Positions 7,534-12,987 of a DNA stretch of 22,480 nt are shown here, piece after piece; position 1 is the stretch's first letter, and each line of letters opens with the position of its first letter. A model generated the notes under the pieces. That model was not told where the DNA came from, searched no databases, and saw nothing but the letters and a program-made list of their open reading frames with translations. This DNA is from a virus, in the IMG/VR virus record IMGVR_UViG_3300025168_000738, positions 1 to 22,480 of that record, one strand, 5' to 3'. The position numbers were made by a program, and so were the translations under genes.

Positions 7534-7916
7534 TATGCACTCCTATACTGTTTAGTTTTCTGAGCAATCTTTTTAGGCTGACTGCTAAACTGCTTACCTT
7601 TGGCCGTATCTTCTCTTTTCTTGGCCGTTGTCTTAGCATATTCTTTTGCTGATAGTCTGGCAATAGCTTTTCTTGGTAGGTAGCGTTCCCCTGACTCACT
7701 TGATTTCTTACCTGACTTCGTACCCCAGTCTTGTTTAGACCACTTGGATAGCTTGTTGGTTGTCTTTTTCGCACCTGAATACGTACCACCTGAGGACTTG
7801 TAATACTTAACGGCTAACTGCATGGCTCTGGCTGAGTGTTTACCACCCATCTTAGCTTTGGCTTTGGCTTTAGCTGCGGCCCATTTAGCAGGGTTGCGTT
7901 TGGTTGCAGTACTCAT
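7533..7916 (-). CDS. DUF5872-like basic protein
   Basis: A 127-residue protein of very high Lys/Arg content. It begins with NPAKWAAAKAKAKAKMGGKH, a Lys-Ala repeat like that of histone H1-type proteins, followed by SARAMQLAVKYYKSSGGTYS, LSKWSKQDWGTKSGK, GERYLPRKAIARLSAKEYAK and QFSSQPKKIAQKTKQYRSA. This sequence of blocks is the DUF5872 signature (W-x-KakakakmGGKhSARamQlAvkYYK, then RYLP). The family occurs in large DNA viruses and phages and has no assigned function; DNA condensation in the head is a reasonable inference from charge and from the terminase context. The start shares bases with the stop of the 173-residue gene. Confidence 0.82.
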   Translation of the reverse strand: MSTATKRNPAKWAAAKAKAKAKMGGKHSARAMQLAVKYYKSSGGTYSGAKKTTNKLSKWSKQDWGTKSGKKSSESGERYLPRKAIARLSAKEYAKTTAKKREDTAKGKQFSSQPKKIAQKTKQYRSA

Positions 7917-8434
7917 TTTCTTCTTTTCTCCTTGCCTTGTGCTTTTTTAATTCTAAAATTCTTTGAACTTAATTTAAACGCACCTGGATTTAATAAAGAT
8001 TCTTTTGATTTGCTCGTACCAACTTTTGTTGCTTCTCCTGAAAAGCCTTGACCACTAGGAGCTTTGTCTGGCATGGTTATTTTTTTACCCGCAGCATCTG
8101 TCGTTGTGTGTGTATTACTTTGTGGTACAATTTTACGCTCTTCCTTATCTTTTATTTTAGTTTTATTTTTAACTTCAAACTTATCTTTCTTTTGTGTCTT
8201 TAATTTTTTTTGTAAGGCGTTAGCTCTGTTGGTTAAGAACTGACCTTCACTTATCAGCTCTTTCTTCTTTAAACTTTTAAAGATAGGCTTGCCATTTTTG
8301 TCTGTACCAATGCGTACCCTGCGTTTAAGATTTGCTTTTTTGTAGGCTTGATAGGCTTCTTTACCTAGCTTGTATGCTTTTGGACCTAGTATTCTTACTA
8401 GTGCTGCTACTCCATAGACGACAGGTGCTACCAT
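7913..8434 (-). CDS. Basic hypothetical protein, 173 residues
   Basis: A 173-residue protein rich in Lys. It has a hydrophobic N-terminal helix (VAPVVYGVAALVRILGPKAY), a KLGKEAYQAYKKANLKRR basic helix, then a long disordered Lys/Glu region, and a C-terminal LNPGAFKLSSKNFRIKKAQG ending KEKRRK. Whether the N-terminal helix is membrane-inserting is uncertain, as it contains an Arg. I do not recognise the family. It is part of the basic gene run between the terminase subunits and overlaps the DUF5872-like gene by four bases. Confidence 0.7.
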   Translation of the reverse strand: MVAPVVYGVAALVRILGPKAYKLGKEAYQAYKKANLKRRVRIGTDKNGKPIFKSLKKKELISEGQFLTNRANALQKKLKTQKKDKFEVKNKTKIKDKEERKIVPQSNTHTTTDAAGKKITMPDKAPSGQGFSGEATKVGTSKSKESLLNPGAFKLSSKNFRIKKAQGKEKRRK

Positions 8435-8436
8435 AG

Positions 8437-8865
8437 TTATGTACCTAAAGTTTTTTTAGTTTTGACTGCTTGCTTTCTGGCAGTCCTACGTCTGGTTAAA
8501 TCTCTGCGCTGAGATGGAAATAGGTCTCTTATATTACCACCAAACAAAGTCTTTTGGCTGGCAGTCCTTCTAAACTCTTTAGCATCGGCGACAGCCTTAG
8601 CGGCATCAGCTTTAGCAAACGAGGATGACTTGTAGGTACTATCTTGTGCTACTGGCAATAGTGTTCCTGTGTAAGCGCTCCCTGTCTTTTGTTTAAAGAT
8701 ATCGGCCGCCTGTCTGGTTACACCTGGATCACGAACTGGCCTATTTGGTGGACCACCTAATCTTCTACTAAAACCCATAGCACCACTAGGACCTTGTATT
8801 GGTTTGAAGTATTTGAGGAATGGATCTTTCGCTATCCTCTGTAACATTAGTTCTTGTGGGCCCAT
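8437..8865 (-). CDS. Basic hypothetical protein, 142 residues
   Basis: A 142-residue protein: LMLQRIAKDPFLKYFKPIQG, then AMGFSRRLGGPPNRPVRDPG, a middle helix rich in Ala (FAKADAAKAVADAKEFRR), SQKTLFGGNIRDLFPSQRRD, then a tail of RRRTARKQAVKTKKTLGT. The TLFGG segment resembles the SLLGG/TLLGG turn seen in other small phage head-module proteins. It starts at 8865, ATG followed by GGC CCA, 166 bp downstream (in transcript order) of the terminase small subunit. No recognised family or function; very basic C-terminus suggests DNA contact. Confidence 0.7.
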   Translation of the reverse strand: MGPQELMLQRIAKDPFLKYFKPIQGPSGAMGFSRRLGGPPNRPVRDPGVTRQAADIFKQKTGSAYTGTLLPVAQDSTYKSSSFAKADAAKAVADAKEFRRTASQKTLFGGNIRDLFPSQRRDLTRRRTARKQAVKTKKTLGT

Positions 8866-9031
8866 GTTTTTACTATAGCGAATAAAAAAATAAAATCAAC
8901 ATCGAGTTCTAAGAAAAAATAATGCGTGTGCTAGACGTCATTATAGATGTCAAGGTCGTTTTTTTAACCCACCCTCTCTGTTGATTGCTAGATAATATTC
9001 TTGTGCAAAAGGGCATTGACAGGCTTCTAAC
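8866..9031. other. Gap between terminase small subunit and 142-residue gene
   Basis: A 166-bp non-coding gap, unusual in a module where genes otherwise overlap. It holds a 6-bp imperfect stem, GACGTC (8934-8939) with GATGTC (8946-8951), one G-T pair, and a T7 run at 8959-8965 with a short G/C-rich flank. Seen from the minus strand this is an A-run, so it is not a terminator for the packaging genes. Gaps next to terS are common places for packaging start (cos/pac) sites; nothing here proves one. Confidence 0.35.
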
Positions 9032-9433
9032 TTATCCTAAGTCAATATGTACTTTAAAGTCTCCGACTATCTGGTGCTGATGTTTATCGGGTGCTTTGAA
9101 GCCTGCCCTATCAAGAATATCCTTCGCTGATTCCATCTGGACATACTCTGACTTGGCATTCTGTGAGAGCTTAACCAAAGTACTCTTAGCTTTCAGACTG
9201 TTAATACCGAACGACTGCTGTATCTGCTGGTACATGTACTCGGCTACATGAGATTTCTTAAGAGTTTGATACCCTTGCACTTCTGGAGTCTTTCCCTTAT
9301 ATCCAGCTACCTTTGAAGCCTCGCTCACAGAACACCCTGTACTAACTAAAGTATCTACGAGTGCCTTCTGCCTACTATTCAGCTCAGGTTGTTTAACTGG
9401 AAGTGTCGCATTAACGTTGCTTAATTTAGCCAT
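9032..9433 (-). CDS. terS: Terminase small subunit
   Basis: A 133-residue protein with an N-terminal helix-turn-helix: LNSRQKALVDTLVSTGCSVS, then EASKVAGYKGKTPEVQGYQT, the pattern L-x-x-(R/K)-Q-x-x-F/L-V ... EAx-xAGY typical of phage terminase small subunits of the Terminase_2 kind. This is followed by KKSHVAEYMYQQIQQSFGIN and a C-terminal helix region. The small subunit binds the packaging site on phage DNA and regulates the large subunit. It is the first gene of the minus-strand head operon, 527 bp from the divergent early operon. A candidate promoter (9467-9494) lies just upstream. The family call is good; the site it binds is unknown. Confidence 0.85.
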   Translation of the reverse strand: MAKLSNVNATLPVKQPELNSRQKALVDTLVSTGCSVSEASKVAGYKGKTPEVQGYQTLKKSHVAEYMYQQIQQSFGINSLKAKSTLVKLSQNAKSEYVQMESAKDILDRAGFKAPDKHQHQIVGDFKVHIDLG

Positions 9434-9441
9434 AGTCTCTA

Positions 9442-9538
9442 CTGCCTTTCGTTGTTATTGTTCTTAATAGTACTACCCTCGTTCTATCTGTCAAGCTACC
9501 CACCATAACTTGTTGATTCTATTACAACGAAAGACAGG
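9442..9538. repeat. Inverted repeat around the terS promoter
   Basis: CTGCCTTTCGTTGT at 9442-9455 and ACAACGAAAGACAG at 9525-9538 are complementary at 13 of 14 positions, separated by 69 bases that contain the candidate terS promoter. It could form a long-range RNA stem or mark a protein binding pair. Confidence 0.5.
9467..9494 (-). promoter_or_regulatory. Candidate promoter for the head operon
   Basis: Read on the minus strand, TTGACA (9494-9489) is followed after 16 bases by TACTAT (9472-9467). The first hexamer is a perfect sigma-70 -35 box, the second matches the -10 consensus at four of six places. It is 33 bases upstream of the terS start codon and would drive the packaging genes with host RNA polymerase. 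Predicted only. Confidence 0.5.
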
Positions 9539-9541
9539 CTT

Positions 9542-9565
9542 TTTCTTTTCTCTGTAGAAAAGAAA
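9542..9565. repeat. Perfect 9-bp hairpin in control region
   Basis: TTTCTTTTC (9542-9550), loop TCTGTA, GAAAAGAAA (9557-9565). It lies in the leader upstream of terS. On either strand the flanking bases are A/T rich, so a weak terminator or attenuator is possible, but there is no clean T-run. Confidence 0.55.
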
Positions 9566-9574
9566 CAAAAGACA

Positions 9575-9592
9575 CGTACTTTAAAAAGTACG
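9575..9592. repeat. Perfect 7-bp hairpin in control region
   Basis: CGTACTT (9575-9581), loop TAAA, AAGTACG (9586-9592). Sited 10 bases from the 9542-9565 hairpin. Read on the minus strand it is followed by TGTCTTTTGTTTC, an interrupted T-tract, so it might act as an attenuator ahead of the head operon. Confidence 0.5.
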
Positions 9593-9633
9593 GCAAACTA
9601 AACCTAACCTTATTATACTGCTTCGTAACGGAG

Positions 9634-9651
9634 GCAGACCACAAAGGCATC
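9634..9651. repeat. 18-bp direct repeat, copy 1
   Basis: GCAGACCACAAAGGCATC, identical to 9819-9836. Copy 1 is inside a possible stem AACGG (about 9628-9632) with CCGTT (about 9655-9659). A degenerate third copy, ACCAAAAGGCATC, is at 10791-10803. Confidence 0.8.
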
Positions 9652-9818
9652 CGACCGTTTCTCAAATAAGAATATTATCTACATCATCGTTATATATATA
9701 TATATAATCTTCTGATTTTTATGTTCCTCATGTCAAATTGAGCTGTCAAATAAGATGAACGAATATTTTTCGAACAAGGCAAAAGTCTCGAAATATATTC
9801 ACGAATTGATGGCACACC

Positions 9819-9836
9819 GCAGACCACAAAGGCATC
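9819..9836. repeat. 18-bp direct repeat, copy 2
   Basis: GCAGACCACAAAGGCATC, identical to 9634-9651, here within the inverted-repeat core and just after the 9761-9800 stem-loop. Confidence 0.8.
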
Positions 9837-9894
9837 GCCGCACCACAATTAGGTTCATCTAATTTGACAGCAAAATTTGACAAGAGGTTTATTC

Positions 9895-9923
9895 TTATCA
9901 GAATTTTTATATATATTTATAAT
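9895..9923 (+). promoter_or_regulatory. Candidate early promoter
   Basis: TTATCA (9895-9900), a 17-base spacer and a perfect TATAAT (9918-9923), 38 bases before the start codon of the first early gene. The mirrored TTGACA boxes lie just upstream and may be bound by a regulator or act as an alternative -35. Confidence 0.55.
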
Positions 9924-9960
9924 TATTCGTTAATATAAACTAAATAAAAGGTAAATTAAA

Positions 9961-10656
9961 ATGAGTAAAATAATAGAAGATGTAATATTAAACCATGATT
10001 TAATGACTGAAGATAATAGAATGTTAGAAAATACAAACCAAATACCTAGAACTCACGATAGAACTGAAGAAGGTTTTGATGCAGTATCTGCTGATATTAA
10101 TGAAGTCGAAATGATGGATGAAGAAAGAAATGTTTTTGGAAATAGTAAGAAAGAAATAAAACGTAACCTGGATATCTATTCAGACTGCATTGTGCTTAGA
10201 CATTCGTTAGTTAATCCTAATCCAGAAAGCACATTTAACCCTAACTATCCTGCTCAAACAGAAGTTAATAACCTCTACACTCAAAAGTTTAAAACAGAAC
10301 AACTCTTTGATGCTGGAGCAAAAAGACTTGAGACTGCTCAAACTAACTACAACTCAGGTGATTTTATTTCAAGTTTATCTAACAGTCAAATGACTTATAG
10401 AAACAACCTTGTAATACTTGAACTGTCTATTGAGAGCTACAAGCAAGCTAATAAAAAGAACCCATCATTAGAATTAACGTTCTTTAAATTAGAAGATGAC
10501 CTTAAACTTTTCAAAGCTAAAATCTCTGCCTCTATAGCTTCTGCACAAGCTGCAAAACAAGGTAAAACTCAAGCTAAGAAGATGTCTAAGCAAGAGATTA
10601 AAAGAGAGCAAGATAGAATGACAATGTTGACAAGTAGAAAAGACATTAGAATCTAA
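9961..10656 (+). CDS. First early gene, hypothetical, 231 residues
   Basis: A 231-residue protein, acidic at the start (MSKIIEDVILNHDLMTEDNR) and basic at the end (AAKQGKTQAKKMSKQEIKRE, then TSRKDIRI). The middle is predicted all-helical (KFKTEQLFDAGAKRLETAQT; SIESYKQANKKNPSLELTFF), so a coiled-coil or helical bundle is likely. I do not recognise the family. It is the first gene after the control region and the start has AAAGG eight bases upstream. It ends before a structured gap, so it may be made at a different level from the rest of the early genes. Position suggests an early host-takeover or regulatory protein; sequence does not show which. Confidence 0.75.
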   Translation: MSKIIEDVILNHDLMTEDNRMLENTNQIPRTHDRTEEGFDAVSADINEVEMMDEERNVFGNSKKEIKRNLDIYSDCIVLRHSLVNPNPESTFNPNYPAQTEVNNLYTQKFKTEQLFDAGAKRLETAQTNYNSGDFISSLSNSQMTYRNNLVILELSIESYKQANKKNPSLELTFFKLEDDLKLFKAKISASIASAQAAKQGKTQAKKMSKQEIKREQDRMTMLTSRKDIRI

Positions 10657-10667
10657 CTTAACATATA

Positions 10668-10704
10668 GAGTTCGCTAGTCTCTACGACAAAAAAACTAGC
10701 ACTC
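10668..10704 (+). repeat. Hairpin after the first early gene
   Basis: GAGT, a 2-base bulge, GCTAGT (10674-10679), a 15-base loop, ACTAGC (10695-10700) and ACTC. Sited 12 bases after the stop codon. There is no T-run after it, so it is more likely an RNA-stabilising or regulatory stem than an intrinsic terminator. Confidence 0.5.
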
Positions 10705-10754
10705 ATTTCATAATTCAAATCTAATATATACAACACACAAACTAATCACAAACC

Positions 10755-10778
10755 ATTCTTTTGATGAAGCAAAAGAAT
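10755..10778 (+). repeat. Perfect 9-bp hairpin upstream of the 59-residue gene
   Basis: ATTCTTTTG (10755-10763), loop ATGAAG, CAAAAGAAT (10770-10778). Thirteen bases later comes ACCAAAAGGCATC (10791-10803), a degenerate copy of the 18-bp repeat in the control region, so the hairpin-then-motif order is the same as around 9761-9836. The 10657-10896 gap otherwise shows only a pair of GGTATAGCA repeats (10824 and 10847). Confidence 0.55.
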
Positions 10779-10896
10779 CAAAACTTCTAAACCAAAAGGC
10801 ATCAAACCTGTATCTTAGTACGTGGTATAGCAGGAATTGTTTACATGGTATAGCAACAGTTATGATTAATTTTCAAACAACAATCGGAGATAATAT

Positions 10897-11076
10897 ATGA
10901 GTGATCCATTAAATCAGCATCCAAAATTTTACACCATAACATTTGATGACAACAAACAAGAATATATGTGGGCTAATGATGAGGCACATGTTGTTGCCAA
11001 ATGTCTTGAAGAATATCCAAGTGCAGAAGTAACAGAAATATTCTTAAACAATAGAGAACCAGTGATATACAAATAA
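10897..11076 (+). CDS. Small hypothetical protein, 59 residues
   Basis: ATG at 10897 opens 59 codons ending in TAA, preceded by GGAG seven bases upstream. The protein begins MSDPLNQHPKFYTITFDDNK and ends NNREPVIYK; the pattern of alternating hydrophobic residues (FYTITF, VTEIFLNN) with a central helix (EAHVVAKCLEEY) gives a beta-helix-beta outline seen in many small phage proteins. No family recognised. It stands alone between two structured non-coding stretches, so its expression may be tied to them. Confidence 0.7.
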   Translation: MSDPLNQHPKFYTITFDDNKQEYMWANDEAHVVAKCLEEYPSAEVTEIFLNNREPVIYK

Positions 11077-11079
11077 TAA

Positions 11080-11765
11080 TTTGTAATCTTAGAACAGATA
11101 GTATACACTTATTAGAACAGTTTCATTAGGATAGGGTACAACTGCAACCAGGTTTATTCCTGCTTACTTGTACCACAAGAGAGTTAGCTTTCTCTCTGTA
11201 GTCAAACACTATGTCATCTTGACGTAAAGTTAAAACAGCTCTATTGAGTCTGGGCTACAAACAAAAAGCATGAATTACTGAGCGTGGGTTTGAATCCCAT
11301 TAAGTATAGGTACAAACATGCGCTGTGCTGAGGTAGGTTTATATCCTACAATATGTACAGCCCATGAGTAGCATACTGTTATTTGTCGGTGTCTTGAGCT
11401 TGTAGTCTAAGTATCGCTCGCTTCAAAAACCTTATGCTTTTTGTACCGCCCTTATAATTCTGGGGTGTACGCATGATTGCCAGTATGGATGATTCTTTAT
11501 CAAAACTTAGATACGATAAAGATAGCACAGCAATCAAGCTACCAGAGTAAGGTGTTATACATAGGTACTGGTTATTAAAACCCTGCATGGGTAATCCTGC
11601 AAAGAGAGAAGGATAGTCTCTTGAGGTTAGAGGGAGTAGACCAGCTAAGTTTATACCCGTCAAAGCCTATGACTTTTGTGTGTGCATAGCCTAGCGTGTG
11701 GCTGTATAGATAGTCTTGTTGTACAAGTACAGCAGTCCAGGACTTGCGTGTACACACATTTTATT
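11080..11765 (+). ncRNA. Candidate large structured non-coding RNA (GOLLD/ROOL-class size)
   Basis: About 680 bases with no plausible gene on the plus strand, while the rest of the early operon is tightly packed. It is full of stems: GGTACAA/TTGTACC (11135-11141 with 11168-11174); AGAGAG/CTCTCT (11178-11183 with 11192-11197); TGGGCT/AGCCCA (11251-11256 with 11359-11364) enclosing GCATG/CATGC (11268-11272 with 11317-11321) and GCTGTGC/GTACAGC (11322-11328 with 11355-11361); CAAAAA/TTTTTG (11424-11429 with 11438-11443); AAGAGA/TCTCTT (11602-11607 with 11617-11622); and near the end TGTGTGT/ACACACA (11677-11683 with 11752-11758) enclosing GCTGTA/TACAGC and CTTGT/ACAAG. Some stems are alternatives to each other. 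Large ornate RNAs such as GOLLD and ROOL are known from phages at this size; membership is inferred, not shown. TTAGAACAG is repeated at 11089 and 11112, just before the first stem. Confidence 0.55.
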
Positions 11766-11777
11766 AAGGAGGTATAG

Positions 11778-11840
11778 ATGGACCAGTTATTATTATTCAT
11801 AGCTCTTATGCTGTTGTATATCATGGCAGTCAGAGCATAA
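11778..11840 (+). CDS. 20-residue membrane peptide
   Basis: A perfect AAGGAGG ribosome binding site (11766-11772) precedes ATG at 11778, which encodes MDQLLLFIALMLLYIMAVRA and TAA. The whole peptide is one hydrophobic helix with a charge at each end, so it should insert in the membrane. It is the first coding sequence after the candidate RNA and lies 18 bases before the DUF2958 gene. Such a strong binding site before so short a frame argues for real translation. Role unknown; small phage membrane peptides can act on host membrane proteins. Confidence 0.6.
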   Translation: MDQLLLFIALMLLYIMAVRA

Positions 11841-11858
11841 CAACAAGAGGTGTAGTCA

Positions 11859-12188
11859 ATGAAGTTAATCACAAAAGAAATAGAGCGTAAGCTCAAGGCT
11901 AATCAAGCCATGATGGATGAGGCAGATGAGAAAGGTATGGACTTCTCTATTGCTGATCGTCAACCAGTCGTTAAGTTATTCAATCCAGTTGGTGCAGGTA
12001 CTTGGTTCTTATTCAGTATGAATGAGGCAGGTCATGCGTTTGGGTGGGCTAAGATATCGGATGGTGAGTATGGTTGGGTAGACGTTAACAGTTTACAAGA
12101 GTTGGATGTCGGGTTTTATCTTGGTATAGAAAGAGACCTGCATTACACACCATGTACATTCAAAGAAATCGCAGAGATGTGGGGGTAA
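11859..12188 (+). CDS. DUF2958 family protein
   Basis: A 109-residue protein beginning MKLITKEIERKLKANQAMMD, with VVKLFNPVGAGTWFLFSMNE at about residues 37-56, FGWAKISDGEYGW, and LGIERDLHYTPCTFKEIAEM at the end. This order (K-L-x-T-x-E-I, V-K-L-F-N-P-x-G-x-x-T-W, E-R-D-x-H) is the DUF2958 signature. The family is common on plasmids and phages, mostly without known function. Start has AGAGGTG upstream. It heads a long chain of small early genes whose ends overlap or nearly overlap. Well recognised family, unknown role. Confidence 0.85.
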   Translation: MKLITKEIERKLKANQAMMDEADEKGMDFSIADRQPVVKLFNPVGAGTWFLFSMNEAGHAFGWAKISDGEYGWVDVNSLQELDVGFYLGIERDLHYTPCTFKEIAEMWG

Positions 12189-12189
12189 C

Positions 12190-12501
12190 ATGAGCAAAGT
12201 AATAAGTGATAAGCAAGACAAGCTAGTTAGTATCAATGGTGAACCAGTTTGGTATAGGTACAGAGTAACAAGAGTAAGGAAAGAATATACTGATTGGGAA
12301 ATAGAAAGCACAGTTAAGTTAGACCTTAATGATCTAAAGTCTCATGCTAATTGGCGTGAGGTATCAGGTGGTAACAAAGAGTTTCCATATGGGTTACGTG
12401 ATTTACCTTTTGGTTCTGTTGATGTAGGACATGGGCCAGCCCTTGTGGATTATAGTGATGAAGATTGGGAGTATGAATTACAGGAGGATAACAATGAGTA
12501 A
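12190..12501 (+). CDS. Hypothetical early protein, 103 residues
   Basis: A 103-residue protein beginning MSKVISDKQDKLVSINGEPV, with a beta-rich first half (VWYRYRVTRVRKEYTDWEIE) and an acidic end (VDYSDEDWEYELQEDNNE). No family recognised. It begins one base after the DUF2958 stop, with a GTGGGGG stretch upstream, and its end overlaps the next start by eight bases. Confidence 0.7.
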   Translation: MSKVISDKQDKLVSINGEPVWYRYRVTRVRKEYTDWEIESTVKLDLNDLKSHANWREVSGGNKEFPYGLRDLPFGSVDVGHGPALVDYSDEDWEYELQEDNNE

Positions 12502-12796
12502 CGGTACACCAGAAGATGATTTAAATACATACATGGATAGGCAAGACCAAGCAGAAGCAGAGCATAACGCTGAGTTAGAAGTAGCAACAGACACAGCGCT
12601 ATGTGTATGCAATGTGTTAGAAGGACTTAGATACTTTAATGTAGATGATCAGTCGACTGTTGATTTAGATTTTTCACAAGGCACAGTCAACGTAACGATT
12701 GATTTAACTGAGGTAGAACTAGAAGTATTCGCTGAGTACTTAGGCACAACTGCTAGTAAGTATGTGTGTGAGAAGGTAGCAAAGGTGATTGAGTAA
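12494..12796 (+). CDS. Hypothetical acidic early protein, 100 residues
   Basis: I place the start at the ATG at 12494 because AGGAGG (12482-12487) is seven bases upstream; a frame opening at 12431 lies within the previous gene. The protein begins MSNGTPEDDLNTYMDRQDQA, is acidic throughout and ends in a helix (VFAEYLGTTASKYVCEKVAK). The middle alternates polar and hydrophobic residues (VDLDFSQGTVNVTIDLTEVE), suggesting a beta-sheet. No family recognised. Stop codon shares one base with the next start. Confidence 0.7.
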   Translation: MSNGTPEDDLNTYMDRQDQAEAEHNAELEVATDTALCVCNVLEGLRYFNVDDQSTVDLDFSQGTVNVTIDLTEVELEVFAEYLGTTASKYVCEKVAKVIE

Positions 12797-12987
12797 TGGA
12801 AGCATGGCAACGTAGATACAAGGACCGTAAAGAAGAAGCCTATTATAAATATCGTGATAGGTTAATGAAAACAATTAAGCCTGGTTACATTAGGCCAACA
12901 ACATTTACTGATGTTATACACGCAACAGCTATGCGAATGGCTGAGAAATATATGACATCACTAAGAACAGGAGAACGCAATGGGTGA
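12796..12987 (+). CDS. Small basic early protein, 63 residues
   Basis: A 63-residue protein, basic and helical, beginning MEAWQRRYKDRKEEAYYKYR and ending EKYMTSLRTGERNG. It starts on the last A of the previous TAA (TAATG) and has AAGGTG upstream. No family recognised. Charge suggests nucleic-acid contact, but this is weak. Confidence 0.65.
   Translation: MEAWQRRYKDRKEEAYYKYRDRLMKTIKPGYIRPTTFTDVIHATAMRMAEKYMTSLRTGERNG

Larger units (their letters stand above)
9691..9923. promoter_or_regulatory. Symmetric divergent control region / possible origin
   Basis: A 35-nt arm at 9726-9760 and its inverted partner at 9853-9887 agree at 31 of 35 positions. Each arm contains two TTTGACA boxes 13 bases apart, pointing outward. 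Outside each arm both sides continue with a 15-base spacer, TCAGAA and then an AT tract: (TA)8 at 9691-9706 on the left, TTTTTATATATATTTATAAT at 9904-9923 on the right. Inside, GAATATTTTTCGA (9761-9773) and TCGAAATATATTC (9788-9800) form a 12-of-13 stem. Outward -35/-10 pairs TTGACA-16-CAGAAT (9877-9904, plus) and TTGACA-16-CAGAAG (9736-9709, minus) look like duplicated, mirrored promoters. The AT tracts and paired boxes would also suit a replication origin. Function is inference; the symmetry is seen directly. Confidence 0.65.

Noticed and set aside
9459-9484. SOS box of the alphaproteobacterial type (GTTC-N7-GTTC)
   Set aside because: GTTC occurs twice in the control region but at 17-base spacing; GAAC pairs near 9757-9775 are 11 bases apart. 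Neither fits.
11241-11310. Possible tRNA around the T-arm-like hairpin at 11284-11300
   Set aside because: No 7-bp acceptor stem, D-arm or anticodon arm can be closed around it; only a 4-bp CTAT/ATAG pairing is available, and the loop lacks the conserved C56.
11379-11896. Minus-strand open frames of 60-94 codons across the candidate RNA region
   Set aside because: They oppose all neighbouring genes, lack convincing ribosome binding sites, overlap each other and one overlaps the real DUF2958 gene start. They are probably chance frames on the back of a structured RNA.
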